From the NCBI RefSeq assembly GCF_000712135.1, contig NZ_JOOE01000003.1, positions 744,001 to 808,000 of the forward strand: a stretch of DNA of 64,000 bases. The letters run 5' to 3'. Position 1 is the stretch's first letter, and the number at the start of each line of letters is the position of its first letter. Made by a program: the position numbers and the translations under genes. Below are positions 16,307-25,839 of the stretch, one piece after another. This DNA is from Sphingomonas sp. UNC305MFCol5.2 (GTDB lineage: Bacteria; Pseudomonadota; Alphaproteobacteria; Sphingomonadales; Sphingomonadaceae). Below the pieces are notes generated by a model. That model searched no databases. It was not told the origin of the DNA and saw nothing but the letters and a program-made list of their open reading frames with translations.

Positions 16307-17060
16307 TAAAGCTGGCGTAACGGCCAAGCCTGACTCCTCCTTTGCCCCCGGGCAAGGGAGCGAGCCGGTGCGCACCTGCATCCTGTCGCGCGAGGAATCC
16401 CCGCGCGAGGGGCTCATCCGTCTCGCGCTCTCGCCCGATGGCGACGTGCTTCCCGATGTCCGCGCCAAGGCTCCCGGCCGTGGCGCGTGGATCGGTGTCG
16501 CGCGCGCCGAGCTCGAAGCCGCGCAAGCCAAGGGCAAGCTCCGAGGCGCGCTCTCGCGTGCCTTCAAGACGCAGGATCTCCGTATCCCCGACGATCTCGG
16601 TGAGCGGATCGAGACGCAGCTGCAGCGCAACGTGCTCGATCGGCTGGGGCTCGAAGCCAAGGCCGGCCATGTCACGATCGGCGGCGAGCGGCTCGACAAG
16701 GCGGCGCGCTCGGGCAAGCTGCACCTGCTGCTGCACGCGTCGGACGCGGGCGAGGACGGAGCGGGCAAGCTCGCCCAGGCATGGCGCGTCGGCTCGGACA
16801 TGGAAGGAAGCGGGCGCAAGGGGTTAACATTGCCGATCCCGCGCACCATATTGTCCTTGGCGCTGGGCCGCGAAAATGTGGTACATGCAGGCCTGACAGA
16901 TCCCAGGGCGGCCAGGCGGGTGAGCGAAGCGCTCGACCGGTGGCTGCACTTTATCGGACCCGAACCCACTCCCCGCCCTTGCGAAACAGGCTCGCAAGGC
17001 GCATCCGCGTTCCCGCCGGGCGGGTCGCAGAACACGACGAACTCGACTGAAGGACTTTGA
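16287..17060 (+). CDS. YlxR (DUF448) RNA-binding protein with C-terminal extension
   Basis: A 257-aa protein. The DUF448/YlxR domain lies near the N-terminus: RTCILSREESPREGLIRLAL, then GRGAWIGVARAELEAA. A second region (KAGHVTIGGERLDKAARSGK) resembles the L7Ae-like RNA-binding part that is fused to YlxR in alphaproteobacteria. The last 60 residues are poorly conserved and rich in Pro/Gly/Ser. It overlaps nusA in another frame, and its TGA overlaps a TTG of infB. Its position between nusA and infB is the classical ylxR slot. A role in RNase P or nucleoid control has been proposed for relatives, not shown here. Confidence 0.9.
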   Translation: MRTPSNDKAGVTAKPDSSFAPGQGSEPVRTCILSREESPREGLIRLALSPDGDVLPDVRAKAPGRGAWIGVARAELEAAQAKGKLRGALSRAFKTQDLRIPDDLGERIETQLQRNVLDRLGLEAKAGHVTIGGERLDKAARSGKLHLLLHASDAGEDGAGKLAQAWRVGSDMEGSGRKGLTLPIPRTILSLALGRENVVHAGLTDPRAARRVSEALDRWLHFIGPEPTPRPCETGSQGASAFPPGGSQNTTNSTEGL

Positions 17061-17068
17061 GCACGCGC

Positions 17069-19762
17069 ATGAGCGATACCGATAACGAAAAGCCGAAACT
17101 GGGCATGCGTCAGCCGCTGGGGCTCAAGCGCACCGTCGAGACGGGCAAAGTGCAGCAGAGCTTCAGCCATGGCCGCAAGAATACGGTGGTGGTCGAGGTC
17201 AAGCGCCGCCGCGTCCTCGGTCCGCACGGCGTTCCGCAGGAAGAGCAGACGCCAGCGCCCGAGCCCGTCGCCGCAGCCCCCGCACCGCAGGCGCCGCAGC
17301 CCGCAGCTCCCGCACCGCGTCCGCCGGTCTCGAACGAATCGGCGCAGGAGCGTCAGGCGCGCCTGCTGCGCGAGGCCGACGAACAGCGCATGAACGCGCT
17401 CGAGGAAGCCCGCCGCCGCGAAGAGCGCGAGCGTGCCGAGGCGGTCGAGGCCGAAGCGCGCCGCGCCGAGGAACGCGCGCGCGCCGCTGCCGAAGCCGCG
17501 AATGCGCCCAAGGTTGAGGCCAAGGCCGCACCCGAGCCGGTTGCCGCCCCTGAGGCCGCTCCGGCACCGGCACCGGCGCCGACCCCCGAGCCTGCGCCGG
17601 CTCCCGCGCCCCAGCCGGTCGAGATCCAGCTCGATCCCAGCCGGCCCGCGCCGCGTCGTTTCACGCCGGTGCAACGTCCCGAAATCCCCAAGCCGCAGCC
17701 CAAGCCCGAGCCGCAGCCGCAGGAGCGTCCCGCGGCCGCAGCGCCCGCCGCGTCGACAGGGTCGGCCGCGCCGCGCACCGCGCCTTCGGCCGGCGGCCTC
17801 GCGCCGCGACGTCCCGCCGAACCGGCACGTCCGCAGCAGCGCGACCGCAAGGCCGATGACCGCCGCCAGTCGGGCAAGCTCACGGTCAATCGAGCGCTCG
17901 GCGACAATGACGGCGCCCGCGCCCGCTCGCTCGCCGCGCTCAAGCGCGCGCGTGAGAAAGAGCATCGCCGTTCCTATGGCGGCGCGCGCGAGCCGCAGGC
18001 CAAGCAGGTCCGCGACGTCGTAGTGCCCGAGGCGATCACCGTGCAGGAACTCGCCAACCGTATGGCCGAAAAGGGCAGCGACCTAGTGAAGGCGCTGTTC
18101 AAGATGGGCATGCCCGTCACGATCACCCAGACGATCGATCAGGATACCGCCGAATTGCTCGTCACCGAGTTCGGCCACAATATCGTGCGCGTTTCGGATG
18201 CCGATATCGATCTGGCTGCCGACACGGTCGAGGATGCCGAGGATACGCTGCAGACGCGTCCCCCGGTCGTCACGATCATGGGCCACGTCGATCACGGCAA
18301 GACGTCGCTGCTCGATGCCCTGCGCGGCACCGATGTGGTGAAGGGCGAGGCCGGCGGCATCACCCAGCATATCGGCGCCTATCAGGTCACGCTGAAGGAC
18401 AAGTCGAAGATCACCTTCCTCGACACGCCTGGCCACGAAGCCTTTACCGAGATGCGCGCGCGCGGCGCCAACGTCACCGACATCGTCGTGCTGGTGGTGG
18501 CCGCGAATGACGGATTGATGCCGCAGACGATCGAGGCGATCAATCACACCAAGGCGGCCGGCGTGCCGATGATCGTGGCGATCAACAAGGTCGACCTCGA
18601 TTCGGCGAACCCTCAGCGCGTGCGCGAGCGCCTGCTCGAGCATGAAGTGATGGTCGAGGAGATGGGCGGCGAGGTCCAGGACGTCGAGGTCTCGGCACTC
18701 AAGAAAACCGGGCTCGATCAGCTGATCGAGAAGATCCAGCTCCAGGCCGAATTGCTCGAATTGCGCGCCAATCCGGATCGCGAGGCCGAAGGCACCGTGA
18801 TCGAGGCCAAGCTCGACAAGGGCCGTGGTCCGGTCGCGACCGTGCTCGTCAGCCGCGGCACGCTCAAGGTCGGCGACGTGTTCGTCGTCGGCGCCGAGAG
18901 CGGCAAGGTTCGCGCTCTGGTCGACGACAAGGGCCGTCAGGTCAAGGAAGCCGGGCCGTCGATGCCGGTCGAGATTCTCGGCCTGTCGGGCGTGCCGATG
19001 GCGGGCGATCCGCTCCAAGTCGTCGAGAACGAGGCGCGGGCCCGCGAAGTCGCGGAATATCGCGCCGGTGTGATCCAGCAGAAGCGCACCACCAATGCCC
19101 CGGCCAGCCTCGAGAGCATGTTCTCGGCGCTCAAGGAAAAGCAGGCGATGGAATATCCGCTGGTCGTCAAGGCGGACACCCAGGGCACCGTCGAGGCGAT
19201 CGTCGCGGCGATCAACAAGATCTCGACCGACGACATCAAGGCGCGCGTGCTGCATGCCGGGGTGGGGGGCATCACCGAGAGCGACGTCAACGCCGCCGCG
19301 GCCTCGGGCGCGCCGATCATCGGCTTCAACGTCCGTCCGAACGCCAAGGCACGCGAGATCGCCGATCGTCACAAGGTCGCGTTCAAATATTATGACGTGA
19401 TCTACGAGCTGACCGACGAGATCCGCGCCGGCATGGCCGGCCAGCTCGGGCCGGAAGCGTTCGAAACCGTCGTCGGCCGCGCCGAGATCAAGGAAGTGTT
19501 CAGCGCGGGCAAGCACGGCAAGGCGGCGGGTCTGCTCGTCACCGAAGGCGCGATCCGCAAGGCGCTCAAGGCGCGCATCACCCGGGACGATGTCATCATC
19601 TACCAGGGCGAGATCGCGTCGCTGCGCCGCTTCAAGGACGACGTCCCCGAAGTGCGCGCGGGTCTCGAATGCGGTGTCACGTTCTCGCAGAACTTCACCG
19701 ACATCAAGGCGGGCGACTATCTCGAGACCTTCGAAGTCGAGATGCGCGAGCGCACGCTGTAA
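17069..19762 (+). CDS. infB: Translation initiation factor IF-2
   Basis: An 897-aa IF-2. Residues of about 60-270 form a low-complexity Pro/Ala/Glu and Arg-rich linker, long but normal for alphaproteobacteria. The GTPase domain shows GHVDHGKTS (from residue 405), DTPGHEAF (about 452) and NKVD (506-509). Domains II to IV follow, with the fMet-tRNA-binding C-terminal domain ending [10 protein letters not shown]. The ATG at 17069 gives the conserved opening [20 protein letters not shown]; a TTG at 17057 overlapping the ylxR stop is an alternative. Confidence 0.97.
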   Translation: MSDTDNEKPKLGMRQPLGLKRTVETGKVQQSFSHGRKNTVVVEVKRRRVLGPHGVPQEEQTPAPEPVAAAPAPQAPQPAAPAPRPPVSNESAQERQARLLREADEQRMNALEEARRREERERAEAVEAEARRAEERARAAAEAANAPKVEAKAAPEPVAAPEAAPAPAPAPTPEPAPAPAPQPVEIQLDPSRPAPRRFTPVQRPEIPKPQPKPEPQPQERPAAAAPAASTGSAAPRTAPSAGGLAPRRPAEPARPQQRDRKADDRRQSGKLTVNRALGDNDGARARSLAALKRAREKEHRRSYGGAREPQAKQVRDVVVPEAITVQELANRMAEKGSDLVKALFKMGMPVTITQTIDQDTAELLVTEFGHNIVRVSDADIDLAADTVEDAEDTLQTRPPVVTIMGHVDHGKTSLLDALRGTDVVKGEAGGITQHIGAYQVTLKDKSKITFLDTPGHEAFTEMRARGANVTDIVVLVVAANDGLMPQTIEAINHTKAAGVPMIVAINKVDLDSANPQRVRERLLEHEVMVEEMGGEVQDVEVSALKKTGLDQLIEKIQLQAELLELRANPDREAEGTVIEAKLDKGRGPVATVLVSRGTLKVGDVFVVGAESGKVRALVDDKGRQVKEAGPSMPVEILGLSGVPMAGDPLQVVENEARAREVAEYRAGVIQQKRTTNAPASLESMFSALKEKQAMEYPLVVKADTQGTVEAIVAAINKISTDDIKARVLHAGVGGITESDVNAAAASGAPIIGFNVRPNAKAREIADRHKVAFKYYDVIYELTDEIRAGMAGQLGPEAFETVVGRAEIKEVFSAGKHGKAAGLLVTEGAIRKALKARITRDDVIIYQGEIASLRRFKDDVPEVRAGLECGVTFSQNFTDIKAGDYLETFEVEMRERTL

Positions 19763-19920
19763 TGCCGGAAAGCCGGGGGAGACGACGGAAGTCATCGCCT
19801 CCGGCACCGCGCCGGCGAAGCTGGTGGCGTAGGGCGTTGTTCTCGGCGGCGGATGGTGCGAGCATCGGCTGCCTGCCGCTGTTCTTGTGCTTCGCCTTGC
19901 CGGTCTGGCTGCTGCGATGA
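19762..19920 (+). CDS. Possible small 52-aa protein coupled between infB and a thioesterase
   Basis: An ATG formed by the infB stop (TAATG) opens a 52-codon frame. It has a very basic N-terminal half (RGRRRKSS, RRRSWWRR) and a hydrophobic C-terminal segment ([16 protein letters not shown]). It ends in an ATGA overlap with the thioesterase start. Overlaps at both ends suggest translational coupling, but it has no ribosome site and no recognised homology. It may simply be an open frame by chance. Confidence 0.3.
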   Translation: MPESRGRRRKSSPPAPRRRSWWRRALFSAADGASIGCLPLFLCFALPVWLLR

Positions 19921-20336
19921 GTTCGATCTTCGACGATTTCCCGTCGCCCTCGTCGGCCCGGCTGCTCGGCTGGGAGATGAAGGCGTTCGACGCGGACAGG
20001 AAGACGATCGAGATCGGCTTCGTCGCCGATGATCGCTTCCTAAATCCGGCGGGCACGGTGCAGGGCGGTTTCCTGGCGGCCATGCTCGACGATACGCAGG
20101 GCCCGGCGCTCTACGCCGCCGCCGAAGGCGCGGTCTATGCGCCGACGATCGACTTCCATGTCGTTTGCCTGAAGCCCGCCCGTCCGGGGCGCTTCACCGG
20201 CAAAGGCAGGGTGGTCAGCCTCGGCAAGACCATTGCGGTCACCGAAGCCGAATTGTTTGACGAAGGCGGCATCCTCGTCGCCCGCGGCACCTTCACGGGC
20301 CGCGTCATGGAAGGCGCGATGGCGCGTCGGGACTGA
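19917..20336 (+). CDS. PaaI-family hotdog thioesterase (third in window)
   Basis: A 139-aa hotdog protein with [20 protein letters not shown] as the active-site helix (Gln-Gly-Gly, then Asp). It continues with [20 protein letters not shown] and a conserved [19 protein letters not shown]. It sits between infB and rbfA, an unusual but probably lineage-typical place for a thioesterase. Its start is inside an ATGA overlap with the small upstream frame. The substrate is unknown. Confidence 0.85.
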   Translation: MSSIFDDFPSPSSARLLGWEMKAFDADRKTIEIGFVADDRFLNPAGTVQGGFLAAMLDDTQGPALYAAAEGAVYAPTIDFHVVCLKPARPGRFTGKGRVVSLGKTIAVTEAELFDEGGILVARGTFTGRVMEGAMARRD

Positions 20337-20344
20337 ACCGGAAT

Positions 20345-20740
20345 ATGAAGCACAACCAGCCTGAAGAACGCTCCGTCCGCCTGCTCCGCGTGGGCGAGCA
20401 GGTGCGGCATGTCCTTTCGGAAATCCTCCAGCGCGGCGACGTGCATGACGAGACGCTGGCGAGCCACATGGTCTCGATCACCGAAGTCCGCATGTCCCCC
20501 GATCTGCGCCACGCCACTGTCTTCGTGAAGCCTTTGCTCGGCAAGGACGAGGAGGTCGTGATCAAGGCACTGCGCACCAACACCGCCTATCTCCAGCGCG
20601 AGGTCGCGCACCGCGTGAAGATGAAATATGCGGCCAAGCTCAAATTCCTCGCCGACGAGAGCTTCGACGAGGGCACGCATATCGATCAGCTGCTGCGCGC
20701 TCCCAAGGTGGCGCAGGATCTGGACGATAGCGATAGCTGA
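20345..20740 (+). CDS. rbfA: 30S ribosome-binding factor RbfA
   Basis: A 131-aa single-KH-like protein that binds immature 30S subunits. Motifs are [20 protein letters not shown], then [20 protein letters not shown], and the C-terminal [20 protein letters not shown]. The start ATG at 20345 follows the thioesterase stop by 6 bp. It belongs to the same ribosome-maturation and initiation gene set as rimP and infB. Confidence 0.95.
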   Translation: MKHNQPEERSVRLLRVGEQVRHVLSEILQRGDVHDETLASHMVSITEVRMSPDLRHATVFVKPLLGKDEEVVIKALRTNTAYLQREVAHRVKMKYAAKLKFLADESFDEGTHIDQLLRAPKVAQDLDDSDS

Positions 20741-20749
20741 ACGGCGCGC

Positions 20750-21169
20750 TTACAGATCGAACTGGTACATCACGATCGGTTTGGCCTCCGCCCAGCGCTT
20801 GTACAGCGCGCGCGCGGCGAGATTGTCGGGTTCCGTGCCGAGCCAGCATTCCTCGCACCCCGCCGCGCGCCCGATCGCCAGCATCGCCTCGACCATTCGT
20901 CCGGCGATGCCTTGCCGCAAATGGCTGCTCGTGACCCCGACTTCGTCGATATAAAGCTCGGGCGGCTTGTCGGGGTGGCGATGGATCACGGCGGCGACCT
21001 GGCCGACGACCAGCGCGCCGTCGCGCGCGAGCACCATCAGATGATCGGGCGCGCGCAGATAGAGGGACAGGCGTTCGGGATCGATCGCTTCGTCGAACAC
21101 GTCGGCCGCGATATTGGTGAACCAATCCGCGTGCTCGGGGCCGACGCGATCCACGGTGATATCCTTCAC
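20750..21169 (-). CDS. GNAT-family N-acetyltransferase
   Basis: A GNAT of about 139 aa. The acetyl-CoA-binding motif A reads LYIDEVGVTSSHLRQGIAGR, where RQGIAG is the pyrophosphate loop. The C-terminal motif B is NLAARALYKRWAEAKPIVMY. The GTG at 21169 is preceded by AGGAG with a 6-base gap; ATGs at 21187 and 21199 would add 6 or 10 residues. The substrate is unknown. It is inserted on the minus strand between rbfA and the tdk-truB genes. Confidence 0.85.
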   Translation of the reverse strand: MKDITVDRVGPEHADWFTNIAADVFDEAIDPERLSLYLRAPDHLMVLARDGALVVGQVAAVIHRHPDKPPELYIDEVGVTSSHLRQGIAGRMVEAMLAIGRAAGCEECWLGTEPDNLAARALYKRWAEAKPIVMYQFDL

Positions 21170-21235
21170 GACTCTCTCCTGCGGCATGGGTCTCGCCATG
21201 CTGGTCCGGTCCCGGAAATTGGGCAATAAGCCGCC

Positions 21236-21820
21236 ATGGCCAAGCTCTATTTCTATTATGCCTCGATGAATGCGGGGAAATCGACCACCCTGCTCCAGGC
21301 CGATTTCAATTATCGCGAGCGCGGCATGCGCACCTTGCTGTTCACCGCGGGCGTGCATGATCGCGGCGGCAAGGGGGTGATCGATTCGCGGCTCGGCATC
21401 AGCGCCACTGCGATACCCTTCGCAACCGAAACCGACCTCCAGCAGATCGCGCAGGACGCGCATTTCGAAGCGCCGCTCGCCTGCGTGCTGGTGGACGAGG
21501 CGCAGTTTCTCTCGGCCGTGCAGGTCCGTCAGCTCGCCGCCTTGTGCGACGAGGACGACGTCCCGGTGCTCGCTTATGGTCTGCGCACCGATTTCCAGGG
21601 AAAGCTGTTCGAAGGTTCGGCCGAGCTCCTCGCGCTGGCGGACTCGCTCGTCGAGATAAAGTCGGTCTGCGAATGCGGCCGCAAGGCGACGATGAATCTG
21701 CGCGTCGACGATTCGGGCCGGGCGGTGCGGCAGGGCGAGCAGAAGCAGATCGGCGGCAACGAACGCTATGTCGCCTTGTGCCGGCGGCATTTCATGCAAC
21801 GCACCAGAATACCGGGCTGA
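21236..21820 (+). CDS. tdk: Thymidine kinase
   Basis: A 194-aa type II thymidine kinase that phosphorylates thymidine in the salvage pathway. The P-loop is ASMNAGKSTTLLQ (residues 9-21), the magnesium/Walker B strand CVLVDEAQFL, and the lasso region zinc ligands are Cys in CECGRKATMN and CRRHF near the C-terminus. The length is normal. It is followed by truB three bases later. Confidence 0.96.
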   Translation: MAKLYFYYASMNAGKSTTLLQADFNYRERGMRTLLFTAGVHDRGGKGVIDSRLGISATAIPFATETDLQQIAQDAHFEAPLACVLVDEAQFLSAVQVRQLAALCDEDDVPVLAYGLRTDFQGKLFEGSAELLALADSLVEIKSVCECGRKATMNLRVDDSGRAVRQGEQKQIGGNERYVALCRRHFMQRTRIPG

Positions 21821-21823
21821 TCG

Positions 21824-22744
21824 GTGCACGGCTGGATCATCCTCGACAAGCCTCTCGGGCTCGGCTCCACGCAAGGCGTGAGCGCAGTGAAGCGCGCGCT
21901 GCGCGAAGCCGGCTATGGCCCAAAGAAAAAGGATATGCCCAAGGTCGGGCATGGCGGGACCCTCGATCCGCTCGCCACCGGCGTGCTGCCGATCGCGATC
22001 GGCGAGGCGACCAAGCTCGCCGGGCGGATGCTAGACAGCGACAAAGCCTATGAGTTCACCATCGGGTTCGGCGTGCAGACCGACACGCTCGATGCCGAGG
22101 GTGTCGAGATTGCGCGATCCGATGTGCGCCCGACGGCGCGGGACATCGCTGCGGTCCTGCCGCACTTCACCGGGCCCATCGCGCAGATTCCGCCCGCTTA
22201 TTCGGCGCTCAAGGTCGATGGCGAGCGTGCCTATGATCTGGCCCGCGCTGGCGAGGAAGTGACGCTTGCGAGCCGCAACGTCGTCATCCAGGCGCTCGAT
22301 TTCGCTGAAAGCGGGAACGGGCCGCTCGAGGCGGCCACGTTCACCGCGCATGTCTCCAAGGGCACCTATATCCGCTCACTCGCGCGCGACATCGCGCTCG
22401 CATTGGGCACGGTCGGCCACGTCACGATGCTCCGCCGCACCAAGGCTGGCCCCTTCACGCTCGATTCCGCGATTTCGCTGGACAAACTGGCCGATGCCGC
22501 TAAGGCCCGCACGCTTGAACACCTTCTCCTGCCATTGAGGGCGGGGCTGGACGACATCCCGGCTCTATCCCTCACTCCCGACCAGGCAGGGCTGCTCCGA
22601 CAGGGGCAGGTTCTGGCCGGGATCGCCGCTGATGCCCCTGACTTGAGGGATGGCCAATATTTCGCGCTGCTGGAGGAAACTCCCGTCGCGCTGGTGGAGG
22701 CTCAGTCCGGACTCGTCCGGGTCGTCCGCGGGTTCAACCTGTAA
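21824..22744 (+). CDS. truB: tRNA pseudouridine(55) synthase TruB
   Basis: A 306-aa enzyme that makes pseudouridine 55 in the tRNA T-loop. The opening GWIILDKPLGLGSTQGVSAV and the catalytic Asp48 in VGHGGTLDPLATGVLPIAIG are both present, as is YIRSLARDIALALGTVGHV. The start is GTG at 21824, just after the tdk stop. It precedes rpsO, as in many proteobacteria. Confidence 0.96.
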   Translation: MHGWIILDKPLGLGSTQGVSAVKRALREAGYGPKKKDMPKVGHGGTLDPLATGVLPIAIGEATKLAGRMLDSDKAYEFTIGFGVQTDTLDAEGVEIARSDVRPTARDIAAVLPHFTGPIAQIPPAYSALKVDGERAYDLARAGEEVTLASRNVVIQALDFAESGNGPLEAATFTAHVSKGTYIRSLARDIALALGTVGHVTMLRRTKAGPFTLDSAISLDKLADAAKARTLEHLLLPLRAGLDDIPALSLTPDQAGLLRQGQVLAGIAADAPDLRDGQYFALLEETPVALVEAQSGLVRVVRGFNL

Positions 22745-22768
22745 AGTGATGTCGTAGGAAAAAGACAC

Positions 22769-23038
22769 ATGACGATTTCGCAAGAGCGCAAGGATGTGCT
22801 CGTCAAGGAACATGGCCGCGAAAAGGGCGACACTGGCAGCCCCGAAGTGCAGATTGCGATCCTCACCGAGCGCATCGTCAACCTGACCGAGCACTTCAAG
22901 ACCCACGCGAAGGACAATCACTCGCGCCGCGGTCTTCTGCTGATGGTCAACAAGCGCCGCAGCCTCCTCGACTATCTCAAGAAGAAGGACGAGGGTCGCT
23001 ACGCAGACCTCATCGCGAAGCTCGGTCTTCGCAAGTGA
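22769..23038 (+). CDS. rpsO: 30S ribosomal protein S15
   Basis: An 89-aa S15 of canonical length, with [20 protein letters not shown], then the rRNA-binding [20 protein letters not shown], ending LRK. It binds 16S rRNA early in assembly, and in other bacteria represses its own translation. A hairpin terminator lies 12 bp after the stop. Confidence 0.98.
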   Translation: MTISQERKDVLVKEHGREKGDTGSPEVQIAILTERIVNLTEHFKTHAKDNHSRRGLLLMVNKRRSLLDYLKKKDEGRYADLIAKLGLRK

Positions 23039-23049
23039 CGCAATCGTTC

Positions 23050-23070
23050 GGCCCGCTTCGGCGGGCCGTT
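23050..23070 (+). terminator. Hairpin terminator after rpsO
   Basis: GGCCCGC, a TTCG tetraloop and GCGGGCC form a perfect 7-bp stem (23050-23067) followed by GTTT. The U-run is short, so read-through into pnp is likely. Confidence 0.7.
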
Positions 23071-23079
23071 TACGTATTG

Positions 23080-23142
23080 CGTCATCCCCGCTTGGGGTTC
23101 CCAGCAAAGTAGTACTTTGCTGGGGCCCGATGGCGGGGATCC
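23080..23142. repeat. Nested palindromic intergenic element (rpsO-pnp gap)
   Basis: The outer arms ATCCCCGC and GCGGGGAT (within 23084-23140) enclose an inner hairpin of two 10-bp arms, CCAGCAAAGT and ACTTTGCTGG (23101-23123). The opening GTCATCCC is shared with the elements at 37207, 39901 and 57265, so it belongs to the dispersed intergenic palindrome family. Confidence 0.6.
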
Positions 23143-23173
23143 AGGGTTTCAGGCGATTCGCTTGTGACCCTGG

Positions 23174-23193
23174 GCTCCTGCCTCCGCAGGAGC
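23174..23193 (+). repeat. Stem-loop in the pnp leader
   Basis: GCTCCTGC, loop CTCC and GCAGGAGC form an 8-bp perfect hairpin about 98 bp upstream of pnp. In enterobacteria the pnp leader hairpin is the target of RNase III and PNPase autocontrol; the same role here is inference. Confidence 0.4.
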
Positions 23194-23290
23194 ACAAAGG
23201 AGAAGGGCAATCCGGCCTCTCTCCACGAGCCAGGAACGGCTCGACTAATAGGCCCCTCGCGCATCGGGCGCGGGGAGTGAAGGAAATAAA

Positions 23291-25666
23291 ATGTTCGACA
23301 TGAAGAAAGTGGAGATCGAGTGGGGCGGCAAGACGCTCACGCTCGAAACGGGCCGCGTTGCCCGCCAGGCCGACGGCGCGGTGCTCGCGACGTTGGGTGA
23401 AACCGTCGTGCTCTGCGCCGTCACGGCCGCGCGCTCGGTCAAGGAAGGGCAGGATTTCTTCCCGCTCACCGTCCATTATCAGGAGAAGTATTCGGCCGCG
23501 GGACGCATCCCCGGCGGCTTCTTCAAGCGCGAGCGTGGCGCGACCGAGAAGGAGACTCTCACGAGCCGCCTGATCGACCGTCCGATCCGCCCGCTTTTCC
23601 CCGAGGGTTTCTACAACGAGATCAACGTCATCGCCCAGGTGCTGAGCTATGACGGCGAGAACGAGCCCGACATCCTCGCGATGGTCGCCGCTTCGGCAGC
23701 GCTCACCATCTCGGGCGTGCCCTTCATGGGCCCGATCGGCGCCGCGCGCGTCGGCTATGTCGACGGCGAGTACGTCCTCAACCCGACGCTCGATCAGGTC
23801 AAGGAAGGCGATCTCGATCTCGTCGTCGCCGCCACCGGCGAAGCCGTGATGATGGTCGAATCCGAAGCCAAGGAGCTTTCGGAGGAAGTGATGCTGGGCG
23901 CCGTCCAGTTCGCGCACAAGGCGTGCCGCCAGGCCGTCAACGCGATCATCGACCTCGCCGAGCAGGCCGCCAAGGATCCGTGGGAAATGGCCGCCCAGGC
24001 CGATCTCTCGGCCGCCAAGGACAAGCTCAAGAAGCTCGTCGGCAAGGACATCGCAGCCGCCTACAAGCTGACCAACAAGTCGGCCCGCTCGAGCGCGCTC
24101 AACGAAGCCCGTGCCAAGGCCAAGGAAGCTTTCGCCGACGCCGCGCCGCAGGACCAGATGGCTGCCGGCAAGCTGATGAAGAAGCTGGAGGCGGAGATCG
24201 TCCGCGGCGCCATCCTCAAGGACGGCACCCGCATCGACGGCCGCACCACCACCCAGATCCGTCCGATCGAGGCAATGGTGCACTTCCTGCCCCGCGCGCA
24301 CGGCTCGGCGCTGTTCACGCGTGGCGAGACCCAGTCGATCTGCACCACCACGCTCGGCACCCGCGACGCCGAGCAGATGATCGACGGTCTGAACGGGCTC
24401 AACTACGAGCACTTCATGCTGCACTATAACTTCCCGCCTTACTCGGTCGGCGAAGTGGGCCGCTTCGGCGCCCCGGGCCGTCGCGAAGTCGGCCACGGCA
24501 AGCTCGCCTGGCGCGCGCTGCACCCGGTGCTGCCGACCAAGGAAGAGTTCCCCTACACGATCCGCGTCCTCTCCGACATCACCGAGTCCAACGGCTCGTC
24601 GTCGATGGCGACGGTGTGCGGCGGCTCGCTCAGCCTGATGGACGCCGGCGTGCCGCTCAAGCGCCCGGTCTCGGGCATCGCGATGGGCCTGATCCTCGAG
24701 GGCAAGGACTTCGCCGTCCTCAGCGACATCCTCGGCGACGAGGATCATCTCGGCGACATGGACTTCAAGGTCGCGGGCACGTCCGAAGGCATCACCACGA
24801 TGCAGATGGACATCAAGATCGCCGGCATCACCGAAGAGATCATGCGCGTCGCGCTGAACCAGGCCAAGGAAGGCCGCGCGCACATCCTCGGCGAAATGGC
24901 CAAGGCGCTCGATCACACCCGTGAGGAGCTCTCGGCGCACGCACCGCGCATCGAGACGCTGACGATCGACAAGTCGAAGATCCGCGACGTGATCGGTACC
25001 GGCGGCAAGGTGATCCGCGAGATCGTCGCCACCACCGGCGCCAAGGTCGACATCGACGACGAAGGCGTGATCAAGGTCTCGTCGAGCGACCACAGCCAGA
25101 TCGAGGCGGCGATCGCCTGGATCAAGGGCATCGTCGAAGAGGCAGAGGTCGGCAAGATCTACAACGGCAAGGTCGTCAACCTCGTCGATTTCGGCGCCTT
25201 CGTGAACTTCATGGGCGGCAAGGACGGTCTCGTCCACGTCTCGGAGATCAAGAACGAGCGCGTCGAGAAGGTCTCGGACGTCCTGAGCGAAGGCCAGGAA
25301 GTCAAGGTCAAGGTCCTCGAGATCGATCCGCGCGGCAAGGTTCGCCTGTCGATGCGCGTCGTCGATCAGGAGACCGGCGAAGAGCTGGAAGACACCCGTC
25401 CGGCCCGCGAGCCCCGCGAAGGCGGCGATCGCGGCCCGCGCGGTGATCGCGGCGATCGTGGCGACCGCCAGCGCGGCGGTGGCCGTGGTGGCGATCGTGA
25501 CCGTGGCCCGCGTCGTGAAGGCGGCGGAGATCGTGGTCCGCGCGGCGAAGGCCGTGGCGATCGTGACGGTGGGCGCGGCCCGCGCCGCGAACGTTCGGAA
25601 GGCGGCGAGGACAAAGGCGGCGAGGACATCGGCCTGCCCGCGTTCCTGACCGGCGACCGCGACTAA
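23291..25666 (+). CDS. pnp: Polyribonucleotide nucleotidyltransferase (PNPase)
   Basis: A 791-aa phosphorolytic 3'-5' exoribonuclease of the RNA degradosome. Two RNase PH-like domains are visible: the first with [20 protein letters not shown], the second with [20 protein letters not shown] and [20 protein letters not shown]. The KH domain has [20 protein letters not shown], and the S1 domain [20 protein letters not shown]. The last 80 residues are an unusual Arg/Gly/Asp-rich tail ending in [11 protein letters not shown]. The start ATG at 23291 follows a purine-rich GGAAATAAA leader. It is the last gene of this cluster. Confidence 0.97.
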   Translation: MFDMKKVEIEWGGKTLTLETGRVARQADGAVLATLGETVVLCAVTAARSVKEGQDFFPLTVHYQEKYSAAGRIPGGFFKRERGATEKETLTSRLIDRPIRPLFPEGFYNEINVIAQVLSYDGENEPDILAMVAASAALTISGVPFMGPIGAARVGYVDGEYVLNPTLDQVKEGDLDLVVAATGEAVMMVESEAKELSEEVMLGAVQFAHKACRQAVNAIIDLAEQAAKDPWEMAAQADLSAAKDKLKKLVGKDIAAAYKLTNKSARSSALNEARAKAKEAFADAAPQDQMAAGKLMKKLEAEIVRGAILKDGTRIDGRTTTQIRPIEAMVHFLPRAHGSALFTRGETQSICTTTLGTRDAEQMIDGLNGLNYEHFMLHYNFPPYSVGEVGRFGAPGRREVGHGKLAWRALHPVLPTKEEFPYTIRVLSDITESNGSSSMATVCGGSLSLMDAGVPLKRPVSGIAMGLILEGKDFAVLSDILGDEDHLGDMDFKVAGTSEGITTMQMDIKIAGITEEIMRVALNQAKEGRAHILGEMAKALDHTREELSAHAPRIETLTIDKSKIRDVIGTGGKVIREIVATTGAKVDIDDEGVIKVSSSDHSQIEAAIAWIKGIVEEAEVGKIYNGKVVNLVDFGAFVNFMGGKDGLVHVSEIKNERVEKVSDVLSEGQEVKVKVLEIDPRGKVRLSMRVVDQETGEELEDTRPAREPREGGDRGPRGDRGDRGDRQRGGGRGGDRDRGPRREGGGDRGPRGEGRGDRDGGRGPRRERSEGGEDKGGEDIGLPAFLTGDRD

Positions 25667-25694
25667 AAACCGGCGAAAGTTCGGAGGGGATGAA

Positions 25695-25723
25695 GGGGCT
25701 CGCGGAAACGCGGGCCCCTTTTT
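25695..25723 (+). terminator. Rho-independent terminator of pnp
   Basis: A 10-bp stem (25695-25704 with 25709-25718, one G-U pair) closed by a GAAA tetraloop and followed by five T. It marks the end of the housekeeping cluster and the left edge of the AT-rich DUF2971 segment. Confidence 0.85.
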
Positions 25724-25839
25724 CTTTGGTGTATCTCCGCCGCGGGGCCCCTGTGCATAGCGCGACTGCGTCGCTTGGCCTTACCTGACGAAGCGATTGA
25801 CGTCTTGCACGGAAGATTTTCTGTGCGATCATCCCCGTC

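Noticed and set aside
14363..17965. A 1200-codon open frame on the minus strand
   Set aside because: It is antisense to rimP, nusA, ylxR and infB, all of which are certain. Its composition is the Leu/Asp/Arg-rich type expected from reading GC-rich codons backwards.
22565..25237. 890-codon minus-strand frame
   Set aside because: It is antisense to truB, rpsO and pnp, with no family motifs; the GC-rich third-position bias keeps it open.
25440..25640. Possible tandem DNA repeat or CRISPR-like array at the 3' end of pnp
   Set aside because: The repetition is codon-level Arg/Gly/Asp repetition in the PNPase tail; units are short, irregular and without spacers.
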